Shown here in pieces: positions 27,893 to 36,732 of a stretch of DNA of 64,000 nucleotides. A program made the translations under genes and the position numbers. Origin of the DNA: Paenibacillus sp. MAEPY2 (GTDB taxonomy: Bacteria > Bacillota > Bacilli > Paenibacillales > Paenibacillaceae); the NCBI RefSeq assembly GCF_000499205.1, contig NZ_AWUK01000017.1, positions 186,001-250,000 on the forward strand, in the 5' to 3' direction. The notes beneath the pieces were generated by a model. It had not been told where the DNA came from and did no database searches. It was given only the letters and a program-made list of their open reading frames with translations. Positions within the stretch are counted from its first letter, which is position 1; the number at the start of each line of letters is the position of its first letter.

Positions 27893-30757
27893 TTATGCCG
27901 AAAACTTTGTACTTTTCGGTACGAAGCGCTCAGGGCCCATCCGACGACGGTTGCGGCGACCTCCCCACACGCTGCCAATTCCCATGAGGAAGGTTGGAAT
28001 ACCTGCGGCAACGATGGAAATGGCCCATTCGCGCATACCCAGTGGTACTGTTTTGAAGATAGGCTGCAATGGTTCTACATACATAACCGCCAGCATCAGC
28101 ACGATGGATGAAATGACTGCAAACACCAAGTACTTGTTCTGCAATGGATTCCGGTGGAAAATGGAGCGGGAACTCCGGCAGTCAAATACATGAATGAGCT
28201 GCGCCAACACGAGAGTAGCAAAGGCCACAGATTGAGCTTTAATGAGCTGACCCGGTTGATCTGGTGCGGCCTGTAGGGTGAGCCAGAACGCGCCGAGTGT
28301 ACAAAGTCCGATCAATACACCCCGACTGACGATTTTCCAGCCCAGTCGTCTGGCAAAAATATTTTCCTTGGAGCCACGCGGCTTGTGTTCCATCAGATCT
28401 TTTTCCGGCTGATCCACACCGAGCGCCATCGCTGGCAATCCATCCGTCACCAGGTTAACCCATAGAATCTGGATCGGCACAAGTGGCAATGGCAAACCCA
28501 TCATCATCGCGAAAAACATCGTTAAAATCTCACCAACATTTGATGCCAGCAAATACCGGATAAACTTGCGAATGTTCTCATAAATATTACGCCCTTCTTC
28601 GATTGCAGCTACTATAGTAGAAAAATTATCGTCACTCAGAATTAATGCCGATGCTTCCTTTGTCACATCCGTGCCTGTAATCCCCATCGCAATACCGATA
28701 TCTGCCGCTTTGATGGCCGGTGCGTCGTTCACACCATCTCCGGTCATTGCTACGACATGTCCTTTGCGCTGCAATGATTTCACAATTCGCAGTTTGTGCT
28801 CAGGCGATACTCGTGAGAATACGTAGATGCCCTCCACCTGTTTATCCAGCTGCTCGTCCGTCATGCCCGCCAATTGCTGGCCGCTAAGGGAAGACCCACC
28901 CCGGGGGAGGATACCCAGCTGCTGGGCGATCGCCTCTGCTGTCGTGCCATGATCGCCGGTAATCATAACGGTACGTATGCCTGCTCTGCGGCAAGTGGCA
29001 ATGGCATCCCGTGCCTCACGCCGCGGTGGATCAATCATGCCTGCAAGTCCGACAAAGACGAGTTGGTGCTCGGCAGCATGCTCATTCTCCACTTTTTCTT
29101 CCGGCCGTACATCGCGATAAGCCATCCCGAGAACCCGCAGCGCAGCCCCAGCCATGCTCTCATTCGCCGCCATGACTTTCTGCCGCAGTGTTCCTGTGAA
29201 TGGTACAACATTGCCTTCCCACAAAATGTAGCTGCAATGCCCAATCAGCACATCCGGTGCACCTTTGGTGTAGATCATGCGCCCACCCTGATGATGAACC
29301 AGAACAGACATCCGTTTCCGATCAGAGTCGAACGGGAATTCCTGCTCACGTGCATATAGCTCTTTGAGCCCAGCAGGGGTAAGACCCATTTTGGAAGCCA
29401 GTGTTACAAGTGCCCCTTCCGTAGGATCGCCTTTCAGCTCCCATATGACGCTGTCTTCCTTGACCGTTTCATTAACATGATCTTTCTTTGCTTCTTTCTT
29501 TTCTTCTTTCTCACTATCCTTTTTCGTCTCTTTGCCTTTCTTTTTGTTCCGCATCTCATCAGCAACACTCTCGATAATACTGGCATTGTTACATAATGCG
29601 CTAATCTGGAGCATTCTCCGCAATGTCTGATCACTCTTCAGTTCCAAGATACGACCATTCTCCAGCATCTGCCCTTCCGGCGCATAACCATCCCCGGTTA
29701 CCTTGATGCTGCGTCCCTCCAGCCACACGTCCGTAACTGTCATCTTGTTCTGTGTCAACGTACCCGTTTTATCCGAACAGATGACCGAGGCACAACCAAG
29801 GGTTTCGACGGAAGGAAGCTTGCGTACAATCGCTTTGCGCTTGATCATGCGCTGTACACCCAGAGCTAGCGCAATCGTTACAATCGCTGGCAGCCCCTCT
29901 GGTATGGCAGCCACTGCGAGGCTGACCCCTGCCAGAAACATGCCTACTGCCGGTTGTCCATGCAGAATACCCGCAACAACAACCATGACAGTTAATCCAA
30001 GTGCAACAAAAATCAAAATTTTGCCCAGCTGTTCCAATCTGTGTTGCAGCGGTGTTTCCTGTTCCTCTGTATTCTGGATCAAATCGGCGATTTTGCCCAT
30101 CTCGGTACCCATGCCCGTTCGAACTACAACGCCTTTAGCCGTACCGCGAGTGACCATCGTCCCCATAAATCCAATGTTCTTCTGATCTCCAAGCGGCACG
30201 TCATCTGCAGCTATGGGATGGCAATGTTTGCTTACAGGAACTGATTCCCCGGTCAGTGCAGATTCCTCCACATCGAGGCTGTTCGTGGACAGCCAGCGCA
30301 CATCAGCAGGTATGCGATCACCGCTCTCCACGAGAACGATATCCCCTGGCACCAGGAGCTTGGCTGCAAGATGTACTTCCTGACCCGACCTGAGCACTTT
30401 GGCCAGTGGTGCCGACAATTGTTTCAGTGCACGAAGGGAACGCTCTGCCCGGAATTCCTGCACAAAACCAAGAATGGCATTAAGCACGATAATGGCAACA
30501 ATCGTTACAGCATCCAAATATTCTCCAAGCAATCCGGACACCAGTGTGGCCCCCATCAACACCAGAACCATGAAATCCTTAAATTGATTAAGCAATAATG
30601 TAATTGGAGATATGCGCTTTCCTTCACTCAGTTCATTCGAACCAGCTGCCTTCCTCTTTTCTGTTGCAGTCTCTTCAGTTAACCCGTCCTCAAGACTGAC
30701 GCCAAGAGTGTTGCGAAGCTCTTCAACGCTTAGTTGGTGCCACTTGGTATGTTCCAT
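27893..30757 (-). CDS. Calcium-transporting P-type ATPase (PMCA/SERCA-like, YloB)
   Basis: A 954-residue P2-type ATPase. The actuator domain has TGES (169-172), M4 has PEGLP (286-290), and the phosphorylation motif is DKTGTLT (329-335). [12 protein letters not shown] is the hinge motif, and ten membrane spans are expected. It expels Ca2+ from the cytoplasm; B. subtilis YloB matters for spore heat resistance. A Lys/Glu-rich low-complexity insert (about 402-436) lies in the nucleotide-binding domain. It is divergent from rqcH, the same arrangement of neighbours as yloA and yloB. A terminator follows. Confidence 0.95.
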   Translation of the reverse strand: MEHTKWHQLSVEELRNTLGVSLEDGLTEETATEKRKAAGSNELSEGKRISPITLLLNQFKDFMVLVLMGATLVSGLLGEYLDAVTIVAIIVLNAILGFVQEFRAERSLRALKQLSAPLAKVLRSGQEVHLAAKLLVPGDIVLVESGDRIPADVRWLSTNSLDVEESALTGESVPVSKHCHPIAADDVPLGDQKNIGFMGTMVTRGTAKGVVVRTGMGTEMGKIADLIQNTEEQETPLQHRLEQLGKILIFVALGLTVMVVVAGILHGQPAVGMFLAGVSLAVAAIPEGLPAIVTIALALGVQRMIKRKAIVRKLPSVETLGCASVICSDKTGTLTQNKMTVTDVWLEGRSIKVTGDGYAPEGQMLENGRILELKSDQTLRRMLQISALCNNASIIESVADEMRNKKKGKETKKDSEKEEKKEAKKDHVNETVKEDSVIWELKGDPTEGALVTLASKMGLTPAGLKELYAREQEFPFDSDRKRMSVLVHHQGGRMIYTKGAPDVLIGHCSYILWEGNVVPFTGTLRQKVMAANESMAGAALRVLGMAYRDVRPEEKVENEHAAEHQLVFVGLAGMIDPPRREARDAIATCRRAGIRTVMITGDHGTTAEAIAQQLGILPRGGSSLSGQQLAGMTDEQLDKQVEGIYVFSRVSPEHKLRIVKSLQRKGHVVAMTGDGVNDAPAIKAADIGIAMGITGTDVTKEASALILSDDNFSTIVAAIEEGRNIYENIRKFIRYLLASNVGEILTMFFAMMMGLPLPLVPIQILWVNLVTDGLPAMALGVDQPEKDLMEHKPRGSKENIFARRLGWKIVSRGVLIGLCTLGAFWLTLQAAPDQPGQLIKAQSVAFATLVLAQLIHVFDCRSSRSIFHRNPLQNKYLVFAVISSIVLMLAVMYVEPLQPIFKTVPLGMREWAISIVAAGIPTFLMGIGSVWGGRRNRRRMGPERFVPKSTKFSA

Positions 30758-31069
30758 GCTTCAAAATTCCCTCCCAGTCTGTATTTCCTCTGTAAAACGT
30801 CACGCTTACTTCACCGGCTATGCTCATCAACAGGTTGTACGCGATGCCGGACAAACTACCTGCTCTATATGTATTCGGACAGGACCCTAATTAGCACCCC
30901 ATGGCGAATCCTTTCCCTGATGGGCAGAATAAGCTAAAATAAAGGTCTGCGGTCATACACGCAGTGGCAATTCGATTTTGCTGTGCAAACGAATACGAAT
31001 CTGCAACGGGTTCTTTTTTACATATCCCGGTGTTCATTTCAGTTATAGATAGAGAGGACGTTGAAAAAA
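30758..31069. other. Divergent promoter region between Ca2+-ATPase and rqcH
   Basis: No gene is seen. It must hold both promoters. TAAAAT near 30935 is a possible -10 for rqcH but its -35 is poor. No riboswitch (for example the manganese-sensing yybP type) is evident. Confidence 0.5.
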
Positions 31070-32836
31070 ATGGCATTGGACGGCATCGTAACACGAGCCA
31101 TCGTACATGAACTGCAAGGCTGCAAGGGCGGACGAATCAGCAAAATACATCAACCTAACGGCCATGATGTTGTTCTGACCCTCCGTGCTCAGCGTGGAAA
31201 TAGCAAATTGCTAATTTCGGCCAGCCCAACATATCCACGTGTGCACTTTACAGAGAAAACGTTTGTTAATCCTACTGAAGCTCCGATGTTCTGCATGCTG
31301 CTCCGCAAGCACTGTGAAGGAGCGATCATTGAGGAGATTCGTCAGATTGGCATGGAGCGGATTATCCATATTGACGTGCGTCAGCGCGATGAGCTGGGTG
31401 ATGTTTCGGTCAAACGGATCATCATTGAACTGATGGGACGTCACAGTAATATTGTTTTGGTCGATCCGATAACGGGAACGATTCTGGATGGTATTCACCA
31501 CGTAACTCCGTCCATCAGTAGTTACCGGGTCATTATGCCTGGATTTTCGTACACCGAACCACCAGAGCAGCATAAGAGCAATCCGCTGGAAGTGAGCAGC
31601 ATTGAATTCAAAAATAGCTATACTGCTGCTGAAGAAGAAGCCTCTCGTTGGCTGGTAAATTCATTCAGCGGTCTTAGTCCGCTGATAGCAGGAGAGATTA
31701 CCTCTCGGGTATCTGCCGATCCAGGAGCTGATCAAGCTGCAAGCGAAGGGGATGCTCGAATCGAAGCCGATGCCCTATGGAATGCTTTTGAGTCCATCAT
31801 GGGGCCAGTTAGAGATAACAGCTACACTCCTGTGACCGGGCTGAATGCCAAAGGCAAAATGATTTTCTCAGCCGTTCAGCTTCAGAGCATTCAGGACGCG
31901 GAGAAAACCTATGACACGATGAGCAAGTGTATGGAGGATTATTACGGAGACAAGGCTGAGCGAGATACGGTCAAGCAAAGAGTGAGCGATCTGCTGCGTT
32001 TTCTGCAAAATGAGCGAAGCAAAAACATCAAAAAGCTGGACAACTTGAACAAGGATCTGCTGGAAGCCGACGATGCAGATAAATTCAGATTATGGGGTGA
32101 GCTGCTGTTTGCCTCCCTGCATCAGGTTAGTAAAGGGGACAAAAGTGTGGAGCTTGTGAACTTCTATGATGAAGACCAAGCCAACATTACCATTCAGCTT
32201 GACCCATTACTAACTCCGTCTGACAACGCACAGCGTTATTTCAAGCGATATAACAAATATAAGAACAGTCTGGCTGTTATTCATGAGCAACTTGGTAAAA
32301 CGAAAGACGAGATCAACTATCTCGACAATCTGCTCCAGCAGCTGTCTATCGCATCCATGAACGACATCGAGGAAATTCGTGAGGAGCTTGTACAACAGGG
32401 TTATCTTCGTGACCGCAACAAAAAAGGCAAAAAGAAAAAGAAAAACGACCGACCTACAGTGCATCAGTTTACTTCTTCGGAGGGAATTGAACTTCTCGTG
32501 GGCAAAAACAATCTGCAAAATGAGTACGTCACCAACCGTCTGGCTTCTTCCAATGACACCTGGTTGCATACCAAAGACATCCCGGGCTCACACGTCGTCA
32601 TTCGCAGCACAGACTTTGGCGAAGCTACCCTGGAAGAAGCTGCTCAACTTGCGGCTTACTTCAGTCAGGCCAAAGAATCGAGCAGCGTGCCGGTGGATTA
32701 CACCTTTATCCGACATGTACGCAAGCCAAGTGGCTCCAAACCAGGCTTTGTCATTTATGACCACCAGAAGACCCTGTTTGTGACGCCGAACGAAGAACTG
32801 GTTAAGAGTTTGCCATCCACCATCAAAAATGGATAG
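31070..32836 (+). CDS. rqcH: Ribosome quality control protein RqcH (NFACT family, YloA)
   Basis: A 588-residue NFACT protein. It has the NFACT-N domain (about 1-200), a long coiled-coil middle (about 270-430) with a Lys-rich run KKGKKKKK, and the NFACT-R domain with NDTWLHTKDIPGSHVVIR. RqcH binds stalled 50S subunits and drives alanine tailing of nascent chains; older annotations call it fibronectin-binding protein A. The catalytic Asp-Arg pair (D97/R98 in B. subtilis) reads Glu-96/Arg-97 here. I start at ATG 31070 (MALDGIVTRAI), not at TTG 31061, from family similarity. Confidence 0.93.
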   Translation: MALDGIVTRAIVHELQGCKGGRISKIHQPNGHDVVLTLRAQRGNSKLLISASPTYPRVHFTEKTFVNPTEAPMFCMLLRKHCEGAIIEEIRQIGMERIIHIDVRQRDELGDVSVKRIIIELMGRHSNIVLVDPITGTILDGIHHVTPSISSYRVIMPGFSYTEPPEQHKSNPLEVSSIEFKNSYTAAEEEASRWLVNSFSGLSPLIAGEITSRVSADPGADQAASEGDARIEADALWNAFESIMGPVRDNSYTPVTGLNAKGKMIFSAVQLQSIQDAEKTYDTMSKCMEDYYGDKAERDTVKQRVSDLLRFLQNERSKNIKKLDNLNKDLLEADDADKFRLWGELLFASLHQVSKGDKSVELVNFYDEDQANITIQLDPLLTPSDNAQRYFKRYNKYKNSLAVIHEQLGKTKDEINYLDNLLQQLSIASMNDIEEIREELVQQGYLRDRNKKGKKKKKNDRPTVHQFTSSEGIELLVGKNNLQNEYVTNRLASSNDTWLHTKDIPGSHVVIRSTDFGEATLEEAAQLAAYFSQAKESSSVPVDYTFIRHVRKPSGSKPGFVIYDHQKTLFVTPNEELVKSLPSTIKNG

Positions 32837-32867
32837 GATGCTTGCTTTCAATTCTGTTAGACAACGT

Positions 32868-32904
32868 AAAATCCCCCGGAACAAAAGAATGTTCGGGGGA
32901 TTTT
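32868..32904. terminator. Terminator of rqcH (bidirectional)
   Basis: AAAATCCCCC and GGGGGATTTT form the stem with GAAC/GTTC extending it; T runs occur on both strands. It lies about 30 bases after the rqcH stop. Confidence 0.88.
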
Positions 32905-33043
32905 CTATAAATCAACTTATTACCTATAGCATGATGAAGGCAAACCGCGTTGCCATTATGAATGACTTGTTTGTGGCGGAAGCTTGGAGCTGCTCGAGGC
33001 ACTTGGGTGAATTATTCCATCACTTAATTATAGTGGATTCAAA

Positions 33044-33100
33044 AAAAGGACATAGAAACTTGGTTTGAGACTAACGCTCACCCCATTTCTATGTCCTTTT
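33044..33100 (-). terminator. Terminator of the PHP gene
   Basis: A 15-base perfect stem (33044-33058 with 33086-33100) closes a 27-base loop; on the minus strand T7 continues beyond it. It lies 80 bases after the PHP-domain stop. Confidence 0.85.
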
Positions 33101-33181
33101 ATCATTTTCCCGTTCCAGTTCGCACGGTAACAACCGATTTCTTCTACCCCAGTCTCTCACAATAGATGAAAAGTTTCCAAA

Positions 33182-34042
33182 TCAAGACTTTCCAGCTGCA
33201 GCGCGAAGCTTATCGAGCACATCAATGGATACAGTTTTGCTACCCAGATCTCCGTGGAAAACTACTCCTTGTCTTACTCCATGGTAATCCGAACCACCTG
33301 TCTGGATAAGTCCAAATTCCCGTGCCAACTCCGCATATCTGTGCTCTTCTTCCGGTCCATGATCCGAATGAACCACTTCAATCCCGTCAGGATGAGAGTC
33401 CACCAGAATGCGCCGAACCAATTCATCGTCTCCGTATAAACCAGGATGGGCAATAACCGCAGCACCACCCGCATCTTTAATCCACTGGCATGCATCTTCC
33501 GGTGCAACTCGGGGAACCGATACAAATCCAGGTTGGCCTTCAGCCAGATAACGATTGAACGCATCCCTCATATCAGCGGCATATCCTTTCCTTACCAACA
33601 CATCGGCCATATGAGGTCTACCGATGCTTTCATCCGGTTCCAGCGGTCGGCCAAGGCCATCAATGACTTCCTGCCAGCTAATTTCAAGTCCAAGCTCCTG
33701 CAGCTTGGCAATGATCAGATGATTGCGCTCTTCCCTCGCTTCCCGAAGCCCGCGCAGTCGCTCCAGAAATTGCTCATCTTCTGTATTCACATAATACCCC
33801 AGCACATGAATATCCTTGCCGCCCGCACGAGTACTGATCTCTACTCCTGCAACAACGTCAATCCCATATTCACAGCCCGCCCGCTGTGCCTCAGATACAC
33901 CCGCTACTGTATCGTGATCCGTCAGCGCAACCGCAGACAGTCCTCTTTGTTTGGCGAGCTTCACATTCTCGGCAGGTGGCTGCATTCCGTCCGAAGCTTG
34001 GCTATGGGTATGAAGATCACAACGTCCGTTCAATTGTTGCAT
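33182..34042 (-). CDS. PHP-domain phosphoesterase (RNase AM / 3',5'-nucleotide phosphatase type)
   Basis: A 286-residue metal-dependent phosphoesterase. Motifs run CDLHTHSQASDG (His-x-His plus Asp), ALTDHDTV, GVEIS, RPHMADVL, IAHPG and GGSDYHG, which is the full set of metal ligands. The family includes YciV/RNase AM and 3',5'-bisphosphate nucleotidases. I start at ATG 34042, nine bases after AAGGAG; a second ATG six bases upstream is too close. Substrate is not readable from the sequence. Confidence 0.88.
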   Translation of the reverse strand: MQQLNGRCDLHTHSQASDGMQPPAENVKLAKQRGLSAVALTDHDTVAGVSEAQRAGCEYGIDVVAGVEISTRAGGKDIHVLGYYVNTEDEQFLERLRGLREAREERNHLIIAKLQELGLEISWQEVIDGLGRPLEPDESIGRPHMADVLVRKGYAADMRDAFNRYLAEGQPGFVSVPRVAPEDACQWIKDAGGAAVIAHPGLYGDDELVRRILVDSHPDGIEVVHSDHGPEEEHRYAELAREFGLIQTGGSDYHGVRQGVVFHGDLGSKTVSIDVLDKLRAAAGKS

Positions 34043-34106
34043 GAACAACAGCTCCTTTTTTATATCGAGTGATTAGCGAAACAGATTTAAAATGAACCTG
34101 ATCTTC

Positions 34107-35024
34107 TTATTCCGCCTGTCCTTCTGATGCTGTCTGCTCATGCTGACGCAAATAATTCAGGAAAGCTACTGCCGACAGAGGAAGCAATGAAGATTTCAGA
34201 TGTATAGCGTAGAACTGTCTTTTAAACTCAAGCCCACGAATATCCACGATATGAACCAGGCCAAGGGCCAGTTCGTGCTGAACCGATGACGGAGATAACA
34301 TCGTGATACCCACACCCGCTTCCACGGCAGATTTTACGGCACCTGTACTGCCAAGTTCCATCACCACATTCATGTCCTGTGGATCTATATTTCTCTTTTG
34401 TAACTGATCCTCCATCACCTGACGGGTACCCGAACCTTTTTCCCGCAGCACAAATGCGTAGCTAAGCACATCTTCCAGCTCTACTTCCCCACGATCTGCC
34501 AATGCATGCCCTGCCGGAACAACCAGCTTCAATTCATCCTGCATGACCGGCTCTACAATCATATCCGGGTGGTGAACTGGTGCCTCAATGAGTCCGAAGT
34601 TTAGCTGATGCTTCAAGATATCGTCCATAATCTGCGTCGTATTCATCACTTTCATGACGATCGAGATATCCGGGTATTGGCGAGCAAAAGGACCCAGCAT
34701 CCGTGGCAGCACATACTCACCAATCGTCAAGCTTGCCCCGAGCTGCAATCTCCCTTGCAGCATCTGCGTAAATGCAGACATTGCCTCATCGGTCTGTCTG
34801 ACCAACTCTACACTGCGTTTGGCATGAGGCAATAATGTCCGACCCGCCTCGGATAATTCTATTTTCTTGGTAGAACGGTGCAGCAGCTTGGTTCCAAAAT
34901 AATCCTCAAGCGATTGGATCTGCATCGTTACCGCAGGTTGTGTCATATGTAGAGCTTGCGCAGCCGCTGAAAAACTCCCCTTTTCTGCAACGGTATAAAA
35001 AATATGCAATTGATGAAAATTCAT
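34107..35024 (-). CDS. LysR-family transcriptional regulator (CysL-like)
   Basis: A 305-residue LysR protein. The winged helix-turn-helix (about 3-62) contains GSFSAAAQALHMTQPAVTMQ and FGTKLLHR. The effector domain (about 88-295) has GLIEAP and LREKGSGTRQVMEDQL, resembling CysL/YwfK, which control sulfur or nitrogen genes. The usual divergent target gene is not present: the upstream gene runs in the same direction behind a terminator. The regulated genes are therefore unknown. It ends with an acidic tail. Confidence 0.9.
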   Translation of the reverse strand: MNFHQLHIFYTVAEKGSFSAAAQALHMTQPAVTMQIQSLEDYFGTKLLHRSTKKIELSEAGRTLLPHAKRSVELVRQTDEAMSAFTQMLQGRLQLGASLTIGEYVLPRMLGPFARQYPDISIVMKVMNTTQIMDDILKHQLNFGLIEAPVHHPDMIVEPVMQDELKLVVPAGHALADRGEVELEDVLSYAFVLREKGSGTRQVMEDQLQKRNIDPQDMNVVMELGSTGAVKSAVEAGVGITMLSPSSVQHELALGLVHIVDIRGLEFKRQFYAIHLKSSLLPLSAVAFLNYLRQHEQTASEGQAE

Positions 35025-35081
35025 ATCTTCGCCCCTCTTCTGTACGCTTTCCCCATTGTAGCCGATTTCCTGAATTCCAAC

Positions 35082-35110
35082 AAAAAAAGCATGCAGCTTG
35101 TCTGCATGCG
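35082..35110 (-). terminator. Terminator of the 145-residue gene
   Basis: GCATGCAG-CTTGT-CTGCATGC is followed on the minus strand by T7. It separates the gene at 35156-35593 from the LysR gene. Confidence 0.88.
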
Positions 35111-35155
35111 ATGTAACCTGGATCTATTCATTCAAAAATATGGATTATTCCAAAC

Positions 35156-35593
35156 TCACTTATGCTTGCGACTGTTCTTGACCAGAGTCATTCGTCTTGA
35201 ATGTCTCAGCCAGGAATAATACGATTTCAGATCCCGCAGTTCAATCGTCTCGGACATTTTCCCCAGAAATGTAACGACAATCATCTTATGAAGCGGATTG
35301 CCAGCAATATCATATTCCCCTTCAAGTTCGGAAAATTCAGCAACCACGACCAGATCCTCGTCGATTAGGTAGACATCCTGCTCATTACGGTAGTATGGTG
35401 TAATACGGTCCTGCTTCAGACACTCCCATAACCATGCCGCAATATGGTCATCATCATCACGTGCCGGCTCAATACGGTCTGCATACCGCATCTTGGCATG
35501 ATGGGTAATGACGATGTCGGCCACTTTTTTGTCTCCAAGAGCCACGAAAAAAGGCTCGTACGTGCTCCAACGTTGCATCACCTTATCACGCAT
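35156..35593 (-). CDS. Conserved-looking protein of unknown function
   Basis: A 145-residue soluble protein. VITHHAKMRYADRIEPARDD near residue 30 resembles the start of DUF4258/toxin-like folds, but I would not assign it. The rest alternates short beta-like stretches (DVYLIDEDLVVVAEF, KMIVVTFLGK) and ends in a strongly basic tail (RHSRRMTLVKNSRKHK) that could bind nucleic acid. The start at ATG 35593 follows GGAGAGTG. It has a terminator behind it and no obvious operon partner. Confidence 0.72.
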   Translation of the reverse strand: MRDKVMQRWSTYEPFFVALGDKKVADIVITHHAKMRYADRIEPARDDDDHIAAWLWECLKQDRITPYYRNEQDVYLIDEDLVVVAEFSELEGEYDIAGNPLHKMIVVTFLGKMSETIELRDLKSYYSWLRHSRRMTLVKNSRKHK

Positions 35594-35724
35594 GGGAATC
35601 ACTCTCCACCAGATAGGACTTTCTATCTATTTATTTACCCAATATATTACAACATAAGTCCCGCAACCTCAAGGCGTAAGTTCAGATTTTTTCACAAAAT
35701 CCAGTTTATGCCTAATTCAATAAA

Positions 35725-35748
35725 AGAGCGGTCCCGAAGGACCCCTCT
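35725..35748 (-). terminator. Terminator of ylbG
   Basis: AGAGCGGTCC and GGACCCCTCT pair at nine of ten positions around CGAA (TTCG on the RNA strand); TTTTATT follows on the minus strand. Confidence 0.85.
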
Positions 35749-35814
35749 GGTTAGTCGTTTCGAAATGTTCAGTGACAACAAGAGAAGTTCACTATACATT
35801 CCCAAACCATTTTG

Positions 35815-36078
35815 TTATATCCCGTAAAAACTTGTTTTGTCCAATGTTTTGCTAGCATACTCTGTTTTGATCTCATTCCGGTAAGAACGTTCGACTTTGC
35901 GCACATAGGAAAGTCTGTTCACATTTTTCATCGTATCTTCAGCCCGCTCTGCATTAACATACATGACGACATAATGCATACGGCGGGAGATGTAATGAAC
36001 GGTACCATACTTTTCGAGATTACGAGCCGCTTTCAAATCACTGACCCATATGATGAATCCTGTCCTTTCCGCAAACAT
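35815..36078 (-). CDS. ylbG: YlbG family protein (DUF2129)
   Basis: Eighty-seven residues. GFIIWVSDLKAARNLEKYG, HYVVMYVN and VRKVERSYRNEIKTEYAS match B. subtilis YlbG. Function is unknown; its genomic link to ylbF is old and holds here too. Start is ATG 36078 with GGGG at six bases; an ATG directly before it is also possible. It is downstream of ylbF with 80 bases between. Confidence 0.9.
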   Translation of the reverse strand: MFAERTGFIIWVSDLKAARNLEKYGTVHYISRRMHYVVMYVNAERAEDTMKNVNRLSYVRKVERSYRNEIKTEYASKTLDKTSFYGI

Positions 36079-36158
36079 CATTTTCCCCGCCTCTCTATAA
36101 TGGAGACCGGATCCTCGGAAAGGTCCGGTCTGTCATGAATTTATTTTCTTATCCAGCC

Positions 36159-36596
36159 TTAGCTGCAACCGCACTTGCCTCCGCTACCGCAGCCGCCCTT
36201 CGGATTGGGATCATTGCTCGGTACTTTAATGGTCGTTGACACCGCGAATGCAATCGTCTCCGACATCTGGAACAACATATCGTCCAATGCCTTCTCCGCC
36301 TGTTTGAAGCGGGCTACCGCCTCGAAACGCTCCAACTCCTGCTCCAAAGCCTGAACCTGATCTTTTGCCGCGTGATAGTCCGGGTGAAAATGCCCAAAAC
36401 GCTGGGTTTCTTCAAATAATTCCTTTTTGGCGTCCAGCTTGCGTATTCCCACCTGAATTTCAGGGTTCGTCTCCACTTGCTGTTTCCAATATAAATAATC
36501 CGATACTTCGGCTGATTGGTTAATCATGTCGCCCAGTTCATATGCGCCCGTTAACACTTGGGCCATATCGACCGTGTTCATTTCCGCTACGCTCAT
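36159..36596 (-). CDS. ylbF: YlbF/RicF family regulator
   Basis: A 145-residue helical protein. TGAYELGDMINQSAEVSDYLYWKQ and the central coiled region match YlbF (RicF), a subunit of the RicA-RicF-RicT complex. In B. subtilis this complex carries Fe-S clusters and governs RNase Y-dependent mRNA processing, sporulation and competence. The C-terminus ends with a Gly/Cys motif (GGCGSGGKCGCS) with three Cys close together, fitting Fe-S binding. Start is ATG 36596, nine bases after AGG. Confidence 0.9.
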   Translation of the reverse strand: MSVAEMNTVDMAQVLTGAYELGDMINQSAEVSDYLYWKQQVETNPEIQVGIRKLDAKKELFEETQRFGHFHPDYHAAKDQVQALEQELERFEAVARFKQAEKALDDMLFQMSETIAFAVSTTIKVPSNDPNPKGGCGSGGKCGCS

Positions 36597-36732
36597 GAAA
36601 TTCATCCTATCTATATATAAAGTTCTACTTAACGTAGACTACTTCATCATATCATATCCCCGAAAAGTTAAGAAGAGTTTTTCCTGCAAATAGAAATAAG
36701 GGGAACAAGGGATCTGCTTTTGCAAAGTCGAT

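Larger units (their letters stand above)
32837..33181. other. Intergenic region between rqcH and the PHP gene
   Basis: It holds two terminators (listed separately) and about 140 bases between them with no gene I can support. A 45-codon frame (about 32931-33068) lacks a ribosome binding site and runs through the second terminator. Confidence 0.6.

Noticed and set aside
31070-32836. Fibronectin-binding adhesin
   Set aside because: The old name for the NFACT family; there is no signal peptide or anchor, and the domain set is that of cytoplasmic RqcH.
32931-33068. 45-codon plus-strand frame after rqcH
   Set aside because: It has no ribosome binding site and runs through the terminator of the PHP gene.
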